Shown here piece by piece: positions 10,141 to 22,128 of a stretch of DNA of 64,000 nucleotides. The DNA is from Prodigiosinella confusarubida (lineage in GTDB: Bacteria; Pseudomonadota; Gammaproteobacteria; Enterobacterales; Enterobacteriaceae). The stretch is from the NCBI RefSeq assembly GCF_002847015.1, contig NZ_CP025085.1, forward strand, positions 4,092,001 through 4,156,000, in the 5' to 3' direction. Position 1 is the first letter of the stretch, and each line of letters starts with the position of its first letter. The notes beneath the pieces are model-generated. The model saw only the letters and a program-made list of their open reading frames with translations, was not told the DNA's origin and made no database searches. Position numbers and translations under genes: made by a program.

Positions 10141-10343
10141 TACCCAATAGATTTCGAGTTGCAGAAAGACGTCAAGTGAAGGAATCCCGATGTGGCGTCC
10201 ACTCAGGTAAGTGATTCAGGTAACAAATCTGTCGAGAGCAGATTTGAACCCTGTTTATAGCGGCTCCAACAGGGCGAGGTCTGGTCATGGGCACGTCATT
10301 GGACGCCGCCAACGCACCCGCAACTTGAAAGATGACGGATATA
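10137..10343 (+). repeat. ERIC element 2 with internal insertion
   Basis: This copy shares its first TATA with the end of element 1, so the two are in direct tandem. About 80 extra bases interrupt the right half after GTGATTCAGGT. The insert has two hairpins: CAAATCTG/CAGATTTG at 10224-10246 and CCTGTT/AACAGG at 10249-10272. ERIC copies with an internal insertion of roughly this size are known in enterobacteria. The flanking ERIC ends are complete. Confidence 0.8.
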
Positions 10344-10491
10344 TCACTGTGTTTAACGCTCATACTCCTCATTTCGCAATCACGCAGAGAAAAACGCTTC
10401 CCTTCGCGATAAAATGATTCACTTATGGTAAAAGTAAGCGCTTATTTGTGTTTTTCTGACTCATGTTTTTTCTGGCGGTATCCATCAGGCT

Positions 10492-11673
10492 ATGAGTACA
10501 ACATTAGACCCCAAAACGACCAACGGACAACCGTCGCTTTCTGGCAGACCCGAGCAGATGGCAACACGCCTCGTCTTCTTCATTACGGGTATCACCATTT
10601 CTGCCTGGGCACCACTGATACCGTTCGCAAAGACGCGACTAGGCATCAACGATGCGTCACTCGGCGCATTGTTATTAACGCTTGGTATCGGATCATTACT
10701 CGCGATGTTACTGGCTGGATTCCTTACCAGCCGTTTTAGCTGTCGTCGTGTCATTCTGATAGCCACAATCTGCACATGTCTGATACTCCCTGCGCTGACC
10801 CAAGCCGATACCATACTGGAAATGGCGGTGGTTCTGTTTCTATTTGGTTTTGCGCTTGGCCTTATTGATGTTTCCATCAACATTCAGGCGGTGGTGGTGG
10901 AGCAGGTCAGCGGCCACGCCATGATGTCGGGGTTTCATGGCTTTTACAGCGTGGGGGGGATCGCTGGCGCCGGAGGGCTCAGCGCCTGTCTTTGGCTGGG
11001 GCTGTCACCGTTTTTCGCTACATTGGTGGTGGTGACGCTCACTCTGCTGTTATTGCTTGGGTCACAACGTCATCTACTCCGGTCAAGAAGCACACAGAAC
11101 AAGGGGCCATTATTGGTACGTCCTCGTGGTCGGGTACTGGTTATAGGCATACTTTGCTTCATAATGTTTCTGACCGAAGGCGCCATTCTGGACTGGGGAG
11201 CACTTTATCTGACTACCGCTCGTGGTTTTGACAATAGCTGGGCGGGTATCGGTTATGTGGCTTTTTCCATTACCATGACAGTGGGAAGACTTAACGGTGA
11301 CCGAATCGTTAATGCGTTAGGACGTTACGCCGTCGTCGCAGGAGGTAGTCTGTGTGCCGCTTTGGGTCTACTGTTAAGCATCAGCATTAACCATCCGGCA
11401 ACGACCATTGTCGGATTTATGATGGTCGGCATTGGCGCGTCTAATGTAGTCCCCATTCTTTTCACTGCTGCCGGTAACCAGAAAACCATGTCCACCAATA
11501 TGGCAATCGCGTCTATCTCCATCCTCGGCTATATCGGTATTCTGGCCGGTCCAACACTGCTGGGATTCATTTCACAATGGAGCAACCTATCACTGGCACT
11601 GGGTGTTGTCGTACTGTTGCTATTGATTGTCAGCGCAAGTGCACGCACCGTGACCCGTCCATCAGGAGTCTGA
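10492..11673 (+). CDS. MFS transporter, YbjJ-like
   Basis: This 393-residue protein of the major facilitator superfamily has about twelve hydrophobic segments. A basic loop after helix 2 (FLTSRFSCRRVIL) matches the position of the MFS motif A, and GFALGLIDVSINIQ resembles the YbjJ/FucP-like branch. The substrate cannot be told. The chosen ATG has only a weak upstream CAGG. Its stop codon is four bases before the rcsD start, so it is probably cotranscribed with rcsD. In E. coli the gene at this side of rcsD is ompC, so this neighbour is unusual. Confidence 0.85.
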   Translation: MSTTLDPKTTNGQPSLSGRPEQMATRLVFFITGITISAWAPLIPFAKTRLGINDASLGALLLTLGIGSLLAMLLAGFLTSRFSCRRVILIATICTCLILPALTQADTILEMAVVLFLFGFALGLIDVSINIQAVVVEQVSGHAMMSGFHGFYSVGGIAGAGGLSACLWLGLSPFFATLVVVTLTLLLLLGSQRHLLRSRSTQNKGPLLVRPRGRVLVIGILCFIMFLTEGAILDWGALYLTTARGFDNSWAGIGYVAFSITMTVGRLNGDRIVNALGRYAVVAGGSLCAALGLLLSISINHPATTIVGFMMVGIGASNVVPILFTAAGNQKTMSTNMAIASISILGYIGILAGPTLLGFISQWSNLSLALGVVVLLLLIVSASARTVTRPSGV

Positions 11674-11677
11674 TTTA

Positions 11678-14338
11678 ATGCCCGCCATCATCATTCGTTA
11701 CTTCGCCCTGTTCATTATGCTGTTACTCCTGATAACCGGGGTGTTTAGCTATAGCTATATCAATAGTTGGATGACGGAGAAAAAATACGATTTGACTGAT
11801 ATTGCAGAAGATATGCAAAAGCGTATCGATGCTTATCGATTCTATACCGACCAAATATACAAAAACCTGATCAACGATCCTGTCACCGCCACAGATAACA
11901 GTAATATCAATCTCATCACGCTGGTGCCGAATGTATTTTATGCAGAAAAAAGCGGCCAGAAAACAGATGCGCTGATCTTTGGGCAACATGACCAGGCGAC
12001 CCTGAATTCAATGCGCAAAATGTCGCAGTACCTGGACATTCTGTGGGGTGCCACAACTGATGTATATTCGCTGTATTATCTGAACGGTGCGGATAATAGC
12101 CTGACGATGATCTCCACCCAACCACTGAAAGATATCTCTTCACAATTTCGCGGTAACTATATTTCCTCAATGGTGGAAGCCCGTAAAGCCGAGATGCTAC
12201 AGCAGGCCAATGCGCTGGACGAACGCGAAAGCTTCTCTCCGCTACGTAAGCTACGATTTTACAACGATTATTATTTTACGCTGCGCACGACATTCAATCA
12301 GCCGGGACATCTGGCAACCGTGATCGCATTCGATCTGTCGATCAATGATCTGATTCCCAGGGATATGTCCAGCGAAGGGTTCATCCTGCGCCAGCAGACA
12401 CCACCAACCAATATTGAACCGACGACAGAGAATGAAATCCCCACCGATGTCACTCTGGATGGCAGGACACTGGAAGTTTCTGCGCAGCTAATGAATGCTC
12501 CGATCAAAATCATCTACATGATTCCGCTGGGTCGTCTGATTACCAACATGTTAAGCGCCAATATCTGGCTGATATTGCTTAATCTGGCTCTACTGGTCAT
12601 TGCCCTGATGGGGTTCTATGCCTTCCGCCGTCACTATACTCGGCCCCAGGAAGATCTGTCGTATCGTCTTAAAAAACAACAAAGAATGTATACGGAAATT
12701 ATCAGTCAGGTTCCCATCGGGGTATTGGTTTACGATTTCGGTAGCAACAAGGTAGTGGTCTCCAACTCGCTGGCGGAACGGCTCTCCCCGCATTTGAGCC
12801 TGAAGAAAATTGCAACACTGGCGGAGGAGCATCAGGGAGTCATTCAAGTGACTGTCAATAATGAGATGTATGAAGTCCGTCTGTTCCACAGCCAGGAAGC
12901 ACCTGATTATTACCTGTTCCTGCTGCGTGAGCAGGACCAGGAAATTCTGGTGAATAAAAAGCTACAGTTGGCACAACGGGAGCTTGATAAGAATATTGAG
13001 GTACGCAGCAGTCTATTTCGCAATTTAGGTCAGGAATTCAACCAACCTTTGTCATCAGTATATGATCTTGCGCTTTCACTACAGAAAACCGATTACCAAC
13101 CAGAACAACAACAAGTCATTCGGCAATTAATTGCCGAAGCGGCCCGCGCCGCCAGACTGATGGAAAATATTTCACTACAAGCGCACCTAGAGACAGAGGA
13201 ATGGACTGCGGCACATGACACTTTCTCGCTATTGACACTGATGGACAATCTGCTGCTGGAATCACTACCGCATATTCGCCAGAAAGGATTGATGCTATTT
13301 AACCATTATAATCTCGACATGCGTCAGACTTATTGTGGTGACAGCGAACTGTTAAAGAAAATGCTGTCATTATTGCTGGATTACTCCATCACTAATACAG
13401 ATTACGGCAAGATTACTGTTTCCCTGACACAGGCAGACGATGCACCTGAACAGCTGATTATCCAGATCAGCGACACAGGCACTGAAATTTCTGACGTCAT
13501 CCAGGATAATCTGCGCCACCCTTTTTCTACCCTGCCACTGGCAGATCGATTCAATCAAAATTCCGGACTAACCCTATTTTTGTGCAACCAGCTTTGTAAC
13601 AAACTGGGGGGACAGTTACAAATTAACAGTAAGTCAGGACTGGGAACACATTATATTCTGACGTTAATACTGAAACCGGAAGCTCTGCCTGTCGACGACG
13701 ACGACGAAAAATTGCTGGATGGTATTACCGTATTACTCGATATCACCGCGATTGAAGTGCAACACATTGTCAATCGCATGGTCAGTAGTTGGGGGGCCAA
13801 TTGTGTTATTTACGATGAACGATTGATGACACAAGAGGCCGCGCTGACGATTACGGATGATATGGAAAAATTGACCGATTACACCATTCTGGTTACCAGT
13901 GACGACACACAACTGGTGCCGATAGGTCATCGTCGATTGCGTACCAATTACAACATCAGCCAGCTTATGCTCGATGCCATGCTGAAACTGATTGAGCAGC
14001 AGTTGGAAACTTCTTCTGAAGATACCGTGTCAGAAAACGCTGATGGCATCAGTTTCTACGTCCGTCAGATCAAAAACAGTGACTATTACTCACTGTTTGT
14101 AGAGACAGTACCGGAGGATTTAAAGAGACTGTATACTGAAACAGAAAACGGCGATTTTTTGTCACTGGCGCAGACCGCACATCGGCTTAAAGGCGTATTC
14201 GCCATGTTGAATCTGCACCCTGGCAAGCAATTATGTGAAGAGCTGGAGAAACTTATTACCTCACAGGATAGTGTACAGATTGAAAATAACCTTCAACGAA
14301 TTGAACGTTTTGTCAGTGCATTACTACAGCAGGGGTAA
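11678..14338 (+). CDS. rcsD: Rcs phosphotransferase intermediate RcsD
   Basis: RcsD passes phosphate from RcsC to RcsB in the envelope-stress phosphorelay. The 886-residue protein has an N-terminal membrane helix (about 7-27), a periplasmic domain, a second helix near 290-310 (WLILLNLALLVIALMGFYAF), a histidine-kinase-like domain lacking the phospho-acceptor His, and a C-terminal HPt domain with the phospho-histidine in LAQTAHRLKGVFAML (near residue 835). The length agrees with the 890-residue E. coli protein. It starts four bases after the MFS gene and is followed 22 bases later by rcsB. Confidence 0.95.
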   Translation: MPAIIIRYFALFIMLLLLITGVFSYSYINSWMTEKKYDLTDIAEDMQKRIDAYRFYTDQIYKNLINDPVTATDNSNINLITLVPNVFYAEKSGQKTDALIFGQHDQATLNSMRKMSQYLDILWGATTDVYSLYYLNGADNSLTMISTQPLKDISSQFRGNYISSMVEARKAEMLQQANALDERESFSPLRKLRFYNDYYFTLRTTFNQPGHLATVIAFDLSINDLIPRDMSSEGFILRQQTPPTNIEPTTENEIPTDVTLDGRTLEVSAQLMNAPIKIIYMIPLGRLITNMLSANIWLILLNLALLVIALMGFYAFRRHYTRPQEDLSYRLKKQQRMYTEIISQVPIGVLVYDFGSNKVVVSNSLAERLSPHLSLKKIATLAEEHQGVIQVTVNNEMYEVRLFHSQEAPDYYLFLLREQDQEILVNKKLQLAQRELDKNIEVRSSLFRNLGQEFNQPLSSVYDLALSLQKTDYQPEQQQVIRQLIAEAARAARLMENISLQAHLETEEWTAAHDTFSLLTLMDNLLLESLPHIRQKGLMLFNHYNLDMRQTYCGDSELLKKMLSLLLDYSITNTDYGKITVSLTQADDAPEQLIIQISDTGTEISDVIQDNLRHPFSTLPLADRFNQNSGLTLFLCNQLCNKLGGQLQINSKSGLGTHYILTLILKPEALPVDDDDEKLLDGITVLLDITAIEVQHIVNRMVSSWGANCVIYDERLMTQEAALTITDDMEKLTDYTILVTSDDTQLVPIGHRRLRTNYNISQLMLDAMLKLIEQQLETSSEDTVSENADGISFYVRQIKNSDYYSLFVETVPEDLKRLYTETENGDFLSLAQTAHRLKGVFAMLNLHPGKQLCEELEKLITSQDSVQIENNLQRIERFVSALLQQG

Positions 14339-14346
14339 CTAACAAC

Positions 14347-14364
14347 ATGAGTAATAAACAATGA
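14347..14364 (+). promoter_or_regulatory. Five-codon mini-ORF overlapping the rcsB start
   Basis: Nine bases after the rcsD stop, ATG-AGT-AAT-AAA-CAA-TGA overlaps the rcsB ATG by the sequence ATGA. The eight bases ATGAGTAA occur at both starts, 14 bases apart. rcsB itself has no good Shine-Dalgarno, so reinitiation from this mini-ORF or from rcsD is possible. It may equally be a small sequence duplication. Confidence 0.35.
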
Positions 14365-15008
14365 GTAACCTAAACGTAATTATTGCAGACGACCATCCTA
14401 TTGTCATTTTTGGCATCAGAAAGTCGCTTGAGCAAATTGAATGGATAAATATCGTGGGTGAATTTGAGGAATCCACAACACTGGTCAATAATCTGCCTAA
14501 ACTGGATGCCGACGTTTTAATTACTGATTTATCCATGCCTGGTGATAAATATGGCGATGGTATTACTTTAATCAAATATATCAAACGACATTTTCCGCAG
14601 CTCTCCATTATCGTTCTTACCATGAATAACAATCCAGCCATTCTCAGTGCGGTGCTGGAGTTGGATATTGAAGGTATTGTGTTAAAGCAAGGTGCGCCAA
14701 CAGACCTTCCCAAAGCGCTGGCTGCCTTGCAGAAAGGAAAAAAATTCACACCAGAAAGCGTCACCAAAGTGCTGGAGAAAATCAGCGCCAGTGGTTATGG
14801 CGACAAGCGACTGTCCCCCAAAGAGAGTGAAGTGCTGCGTCTGTTTGCCGAAGGTTTACTGGTGACAGAAATCGCCAAGAAACTGAACCGTAGTATCAAG
14901 ACTATCAGTAGTCAGAAAAAATCAGCGATGACCAAGTTGGGTGTCGATAATGATATCGCCTTGCTGAATTATCTGTCTTCCGTCAGCGTTACCTCTGACA
15001 AAGAATAA
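14361..15008 (+). CDS. rcsB: Response regulator RcsB
   Basis: RcsB is the DNA-binding output of the Rcs phosphorelay, controlling capsule, motility and envelope genes alone or with RcsA. The 215 residues comprise a receiver domain with acidic pocket DD at 10-11, phospho-acceptor Asp56 (VLITDLSMPG) and Lys in VLKQGAP. A LuxR/FixJ-type helix-turn-helix follows (LSPKESEVLRLFAEGLLVTE to LNRSIKTISSQKKSAMTKLG). It is almost identical in length to the E. coli protein (216). It lies downstream of rcsD and converges with rcsC. Confidence 0.98.
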   Translation: MSNLNVIIADDHPIVIFGIRKSLEQIEWINIVGEFEESTTLVNNLPKLDADVLITDLSMPGDKYGDGITLIKYIKRHFPQLSIIVLTMNNNPAILSAVLELDIEGIVLKQGAPTDLPKALAALQKGKKFTPESVTKVLEKISASGYGDKRLSPKESEVLRLFAEGLLVTEIAKKLNRSIKTISSQKKSAMTKLGVDNDIALLNYLSSVSVTSDKE

Positions 15009-15062
15009 ACACACCGGGCGTGGTGAATACTTGTTTGCCATTCCCGGCCACGTTAGCCAGAG

Positions 15063-17957
15063 TCAAGAAGCGGATGATTCCTGTTTTTGTCGCACCAGAT
15101 TACTGTAGTAGGACAGCGTTTTTTGCAAGGTATCCAACGTCACTGGCTTAGACAGACAGTTGTCCATACCGGCCTGTAAACAGCGTTGCCGCTCTTCTGC
15201 CAGGGCATTGGCAGTGACGCCAATCACGGGAAAAGTCTGTTGCATCTCCCTCAGGCACTGAGTCAATTTATAGCCATCCATATTCGGCATATTGACGTCA
15301 GTCAGCACGATATCAACGCTGTTCTTCTTCAACCGCTCTAATGCATCAATTCCGTCATTGGCAGTAATAACCTGATACCCCAACGAAACCAGTTGATCTG
15401 CCAGCAGACGCCGGTTAATCGGGTGATCATCCACGACCAGAATATTGATGTACTCATTTTCATTGTAGCTGTAACTATCCACTTCCGGTGTTGTCACCGA
15501 TGCCGGAAGTTCTGCCACCACACGATAGATCCGCCGCAATAATAACGGCAAATCCTGCGGTGCAGAGGTACTGTGCACCCAACAATCCGGACTGACTTGT
15601 TGCGCGGAACCGATATGTGAACCGCTAATCATGATCCAGGCACGCATGCTTACAGGCATTGTTAACAGATAATCGGCGATCACCACATCGTCTGCACCGA
15701 TCTTCTGCCCTTCATGACGTCGAGCATCCAACCCATGATCCTGCAAGAGATCCAGTAAATAGCCCTCCAGACGTACATTACGGACCAACAACCAGCATTT
15801 TTTCCCCTGTAAACTGGCGTCAATCACCGAATGAACATAATTAGCCTGATAAAGCGGAATGCGAATGCCAAATTGGCTTCCGATACCAGATTCAGATTCA
15901 ATCATAATATCACCATCCATAAGGCTGACCAGCTTCTCACAAATCGCCAGCCCCAGTCCGGTTCCCTGAAAATGACGCTGGACACCTGTTCCAGCCTGAA
16001 AGAAAGGATCAAACAACTTCATCACTTCCCGGGTATTAATACCGACGCCAGTATCCCGGATCAGAAACTCAAGATAACCATCCCGACAGCCCACCTGAAA
16101 CACAATACAGCCTGTATCAGTGAATTTAATGGCATTACTGATCAAGTTGGATAATACCTGCTGTAAACGAACCGGATCACCAGAAAGATTCAGCGGTACT
16201 CGGGGATCAATAAAGCAGTACAGCGTCAACCGTTTCTTCACAACCAACGGTAGATAGTTGCCCACAATATGACTGATGACTTCACGGGGGGAAAACTCAC
16301 AGGGCTCTATTTTCAGTTGTTCAGACTCTATCTTGGAAAAGTCGAGAATATCGCTGATGATTTTCAGCAGTAGCTCAGAAGAGTTATGCATGGCGGAAAC
16401 CAGACGGTTTGCATCTTTGGGCAACGTCTTGGTTTGTATCAAATCAAGATTACCGATAATGCCATAGAGCGGTGTTCGCAACTCATGACTAACCGTCGCC
16501 AGAAACATGGATTTAGACTGACTAGCCTGCTCCGCCGCATTTGCCATTTCCTGCAATGACTCCTCCATCCGGACACGCGCACTCACATCCAGCAACACAC
16601 AGATGGCGACATTCTCATTACGATAGCGCGAATGGACAAAGCTGATTTGCAGATGATGCTGGCGTCCAGTCAGTACATCGACCGACTTCGATTGCTGTTC
16701 ACAAATAATATGGGTGATCCGTAAACGATCTTCATAGCTCAACAGATTAAGATAATTATGGGCCAGCTCATTACTGAGAATATTAGTGCCGTCACTAAGG
16801 CGTAGAATACAGATACCCACAGGGGCAGAAGCTACAATTTTACGATTGAACTGTTCATTTTCTTCCAGTTGAAATGCATTCTTCTCTGCCGGTCGGAATA
16901 TCTTGCGCTCAAAGAGCCGCGTCATCAAAAACAGGAGAACAGCCACCAGCAAATTCAGCACCACAGTTTTAATTATCAGCGAATTGAGCGCACTTAGTAG
17001 CACATCCAGCGGCAGCGAATACACAACATTTAATGTGGTTGGCAACAACACCTTTTTCAGAATCAGCTCGTTGTACCCATCGACATAACCAAAATAGTTA
17101 ATCACCTCAGGGTAATGGCTGATACTTGCACTATTACGATTCATATCGCTGAACTGCAACAGTGTCTTATTATTTTTATCCAGCAATTTCACGCCAATCG
17201 GTAAATCACTGCTCATCAGAAAATCATCCAGACGAATGGTTTGTTCTATCCCCATTATCGTGATGAGCCGGTTATTGTCATAAATTGGCGTTAAGGCATA
17301 GAAATAACCCACATCTGATGTAGGACCAGGAGTAACCCAGAAAACACTGTCGTTCCGACGGCCTAATAATTGCTCATTTTTCTCATTCAGAAAGTGGTCC
17401 TGCACATTCTTCATCAGGCTTTCACTATCCAAAGACTGATTGCGGATCCCAAAATCCACCATACACTGTTGATTGCTATCGATAAAAAAGATTCTGTTGA
17501 GATCGTAAACCGAAGAAAAATCCTCATGCCACTGTTCAAAAAAAGTCACCAGCGGTGTCAACTGCGCAGGATTTTTAGCATATATCGCCGAGCAATTTCG
17601 CCCCGAAGCAAGGGAATACACTGAAAACAATGATGATTTGTCAGGCACAGACTGGTCATGCTCTGCCGCCAAAAGAGTGCTTAACCGTTGGGTAGCCATG
17701 TATTTCAATTCACGCGCAATATCGGTGGCATGACGTATATATCCTTGCGACTGATCAAAGTTCAGGTTGAAGATCTGACGCAGTTGCGACTCTTTATCAT
17801 TCATCACCTTACTGACATAAAATACCGATATCAGTGCGCCAAGGAGCCACAGCATAATAGCCAGTATCCGGAACATATAGCGGGATACTTTGAGCGTAGT
17901 TTGAAATGAAGCTATAAATTTCAAAGGAATACCGTAAGGTTGTGGAATTATCACCAA
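15063..17957 (-). CDS. rcsC: Hybrid sensor kinase RcsC
   Basis: RcsC is the inner-membrane hybrid kinase at the top of the Rcs phosphorelay. The 964 residues include a first membrane helix near 25-50, a periplasmic sensor, a second helix near 325-345, and a HisKA domain with phospho-His in FLATVSHELRTPLYGIIGN. The HATPase_c domain follows (LSNLISNAIKFTD, DTGVGI, GTGLGLAICEKL), then the RcsC-specific ABL domain and a C-terminal receiver with phospho-Asp in VDIVLTDVNMPNMDGY. It is slightly longer than the E. coli protein (949), mainly at the N-terminus, so Met27 is a possible alternative start. It is transcribed towards rcsB from its own promoter. Confidence 0.95.
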   Translation of the reverse strand: MVIIPQPYGIPLKFIASFQTTLKVSRYMFRILAIMLWLLGALISVFYVSKVMNDKESQLRQIFNLNFDQSQGYIRHATDIARELKYMATQRLSTLLAAEHDQSVPDKSSLFSVYSLASGRNCSAIYAKNPAQLTPLVTFFEQWHEDFSSVYDLNRIFFIDSNQQCMVDFGIRNQSLDSESLMKNVQDHFLNEKNEQLLGRRNDSVFWVTPGPTSDVGYFYALTPIYDNNRLITIMGIEQTIRLDDFLMSSDLPIGVKLLDKNNKTLLQFSDMNRNSASISHYPEVINYFGYVDGYNELILKKVLLPTTLNVVYSLPLDVLLSALNSLIIKTVVLNLLVAVLLFLMTRLFERKIFRPAEKNAFQLEENEQFNRKIVASAPVGICILRLSDGTNILSNELAHNYLNLLSYEDRLRITHIICEQQSKSVDVLTGRQHHLQISFVHSRYRNENVAICVLLDVSARVRMEESLQEMANAAEQASQSKSMFLATVSHELRTPLYGIIGNLDLIQTKTLPKDANRLVSAMHNSSELLLKIISDILDFSKIESEQLKIEPCEFSPREVISHIVGNYLPLVVKKRLTLYCFIDPRVPLNLSGDPVRLQQVLSNLISNAIKFTDTGCIVFQVGCRDGYLEFLIRDTGVGINTREVMKLFDPFFQAGTGVQRHFQGTGLGLAICEKLVSLMDGDIMIESESGIGSQFGIRIPLYQANYVHSVIDASLQGKKCWLLVRNVRLEGYLLDLLQDHGLDARRHEGQKIGADDVVIADYLLTMPVSMRAWIMISGSHIGSAQQVSPDCWVHSTSAPQDLPLLLRRIYRVVAELPASVTTPEVDSYSYNENEYINILVVDDHPINRRLLADQLVSLGYQVITANDGIDALERLKKNSVDIVLTDVNMPNMDGYKLTQCLREMQQTFPVIGVTANALAEERQRCLQAGMDNCLSKPVTLDTLQKTLSYYSNLVRQKQESSAS

Positions 17958-17993
17958 TAGGTAAAATCTGCGAATACACTACCGACACTGCAT

Positions 17994-18022
17994 AAAAAAA
18001 GCCAGCGTATCACTCGCTGGCT
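17994..18022 (-). terminator. Intrinsic terminator of gyrA
   Basis: A perfect 8-bp stem (AGCCAGCG/CGCTGGCT) is followed on the minus strand by seven T. It lies 28 bases past the gyrA stop and separates gyrA from rcsC. Confidence 0.9.
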
Positions 18023-18049
18023 CTGGGTTACTCTGGACAAGTATCTGGG

Positions 18050-20704
<2,655 letters not shown>

Positions 20705-20946
20705 CTATTAATGCATCCACCCGGGTTCAAAAGGTGAAAAATTATAGCACAAAGCGCAGTTTCTGGGAAAACTCCACACCCGTTACCCTACTTTTATTCA
20801 TCAGAAAAAACGTCACCCGGACAGAAAAGAATCGCCACATCACATTTATCCCTTCATACCGACAAGAATAACCAGCCGACTACAACATCGGTTGCAGGAT
20901 AGATATACTCGCTATAGCGAAAATAAAGACAAGGTTATAAATACCC

Positions 20947-21666
20947 ATGAATGCAGACACCAAACCCCTGAATGTCGATCACCAGGAAATTGCCAAATTT
21001 GAGGCAGTAGCCTCCCGCTGGTGGGATCTGGAAGGTGAGTTCAAACCATTACATCGTATTAACCCACTGCGCCTGAATTATATTGCTCAACACGCAGAAG
21101 GTATTTTTGGCAAAAAAGTACTGGATGTCGGCTGTGGCGGCGGCATTCTGGCAGAAAGCATGGCCCTGGAGGGAGCCAGTGTTACCGGGTTGGACATGGG
21201 TAGCGAACCGTTACAGGTAGCACGGTTGCACGCACTGGAAAGCGGTATTACCGTTAACTATGTGCAAGAGACGGTAGAAACGCACGCTGAAACCTGTGCT
21301 GGTGAATATGACGTCGTCACCTGTATGGAGTTGCTGGAGCATGTCCCAGATCCACAGTCAGTAGTGGAAGCCTGCGCCAGGTTGGTAAAACCGGGAGGGC
21401 ACGTCTTTTTCTCCACCATCAACCGTAATGCCAGGGCCTGGCTGATGTTGATTGTCGGCGCCGAATACATTACCAATATGGTTCCTCGCGGTACGCATGA
21501 CATCAAAAAATTTATCCGTCCGGCGGAACTGTTGCAGTGGGTTGACGCCACTCGTCTGCGAGAGCGTCACATCAGTGGCCTGCATTACAATCCGCTAACC
21601 GACCGTTTCCGGTTGGGAACAAATGTAGACGTCAACTACATGATACATACCCGGTGCGACAGCTAA
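20947..21666 (+). CDS. ubiG: Ubiquinone O-methyltransferase UbiG
   Basis: UbiG performs both O-methylations in ubiquinone synthesis using S-adenosylmethionine. The 239-residue class I methyltransferase shows motif [17 protein letters not shown] near residue 60, motif II around [11 protein letters not shown], and the amphipathic membrane-binding insertion near [18 protein letters not shown]. It is monocistronic with a clear terminator and diverges from gyrA as in E. coli. Confidence 0.97.
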   Translation: MNADTKPLNVDHQEIAKFEAVASRWWDLEGEFKPLHRINPLRLNYIAQHAEGIFGKKVLDVGCGGGILAESMALEGASVTGLDMGSEPLQVARLHALESGITVNYVQETVETHAETCAGEYDVVTCMELLEHVPDPQSVVEACARLVKPGGHVFFSTINRNARAWLMLIVGAEYITNMVPRGTHDIKKFIRPAELLQWVDATRLRERHISGLHYNPLTDRFRLGTNVDVNYMIHTRCDS

Positions 21667-21684
21667 AAAAAACAAATAATTTTT

Positions 21685-21716
21685 AAAACCAGTGCCTTTG
21701 TAACACTGGTTTTTTT
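21685..21716 (+). terminator. Intrinsic terminator of ubiG
   Basis: A 10-bp stem (AAAACCAGTG/CACTGGTTTT, loop CCTTTGTAA) continues into a T run directly after ubiG. Confidence 0.9.
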
Positions 21717-21959
21717 ATATCCAAAGCTCAAGAATAGAATGCCCCTTCCACTCTCCCGGCTATTTAAAGGATTTCGGCGTAAGCAGATTATTCCGAACGC
21801 TTCGTACTTGAATCCTCTTCAGATCAAGAAGATAATTTTCACATCGGACAAGAAACCGGCATTCGATCAATTTTTTTATTTTTCCATTCGTTCGGTTGAC
21901 AAAAAAAGAAGCCGCATAGGGGCTGGGATTTAGCGCATTTGTAACATTTTGTCCCTATG

Positions 21960-21968
21960 TTATCCACA
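21960..21968 (+). promoter_or_regulatory. DnaA box upstream of nrdA
   Basis: TTATCCACA is a perfect consensus DnaA box, 160 bases before nrdA. DnaA control of the nrdAB promoter is established in E. coli. The 300 bases between the ubiG terminator and the NrdR boxes otherwise hold no supported gene. Confidence 0.7.
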
Positions 21969-22037
21969 AACCCGCCGTTTTTGTTCACTTGCAATCACTG
22001 ACTTTTCCCACTATCTTGTTATCAAAACCAACCCAAC

Positions 22038-22085
22038 CCCCTATATATAGTGTTTTCTTCTGACAAAAAACACTATTTTCGTTTT
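22038..22085 (+). promoter_or_regulatory. Paired NrdR boxes and nrdA promoter
   Basis: Box 1 (22038-22053, CCCCTATATATAGTGT) matches the NrdR consensus from position 4 to 16. Box 2 (22070-22085, ACACTATTTTCGTTTT) is weaker but is placed exactly 32 bases on, the three-turn spacing usual for NrdR. A consensus TATAAT lies just downstream at 22089-22094. This predicts NrdR repression of nrdAB when ATP/dATP bind the regulator. Confidence 0.75.
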
Positions 22086-22128
22086 TGTTATAATAGGGTG
22101 TTAAAAGAAATAACAGGTACTAAGCCAC

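Noticed and set aside
14343-14362. Possible programmed frameshift or fusion between rcsD and rcsB
   Set aside because: No slippery heptamer is present; an ordinary gap with a stop and a new start explains the sequence.
21739-21933. A 64-codon plus-strand frame between ubiG and nrdA
   Set aside because: It lies in the AT-rich nrdA regulatory region, has no ribosome site and no similarity to known families.
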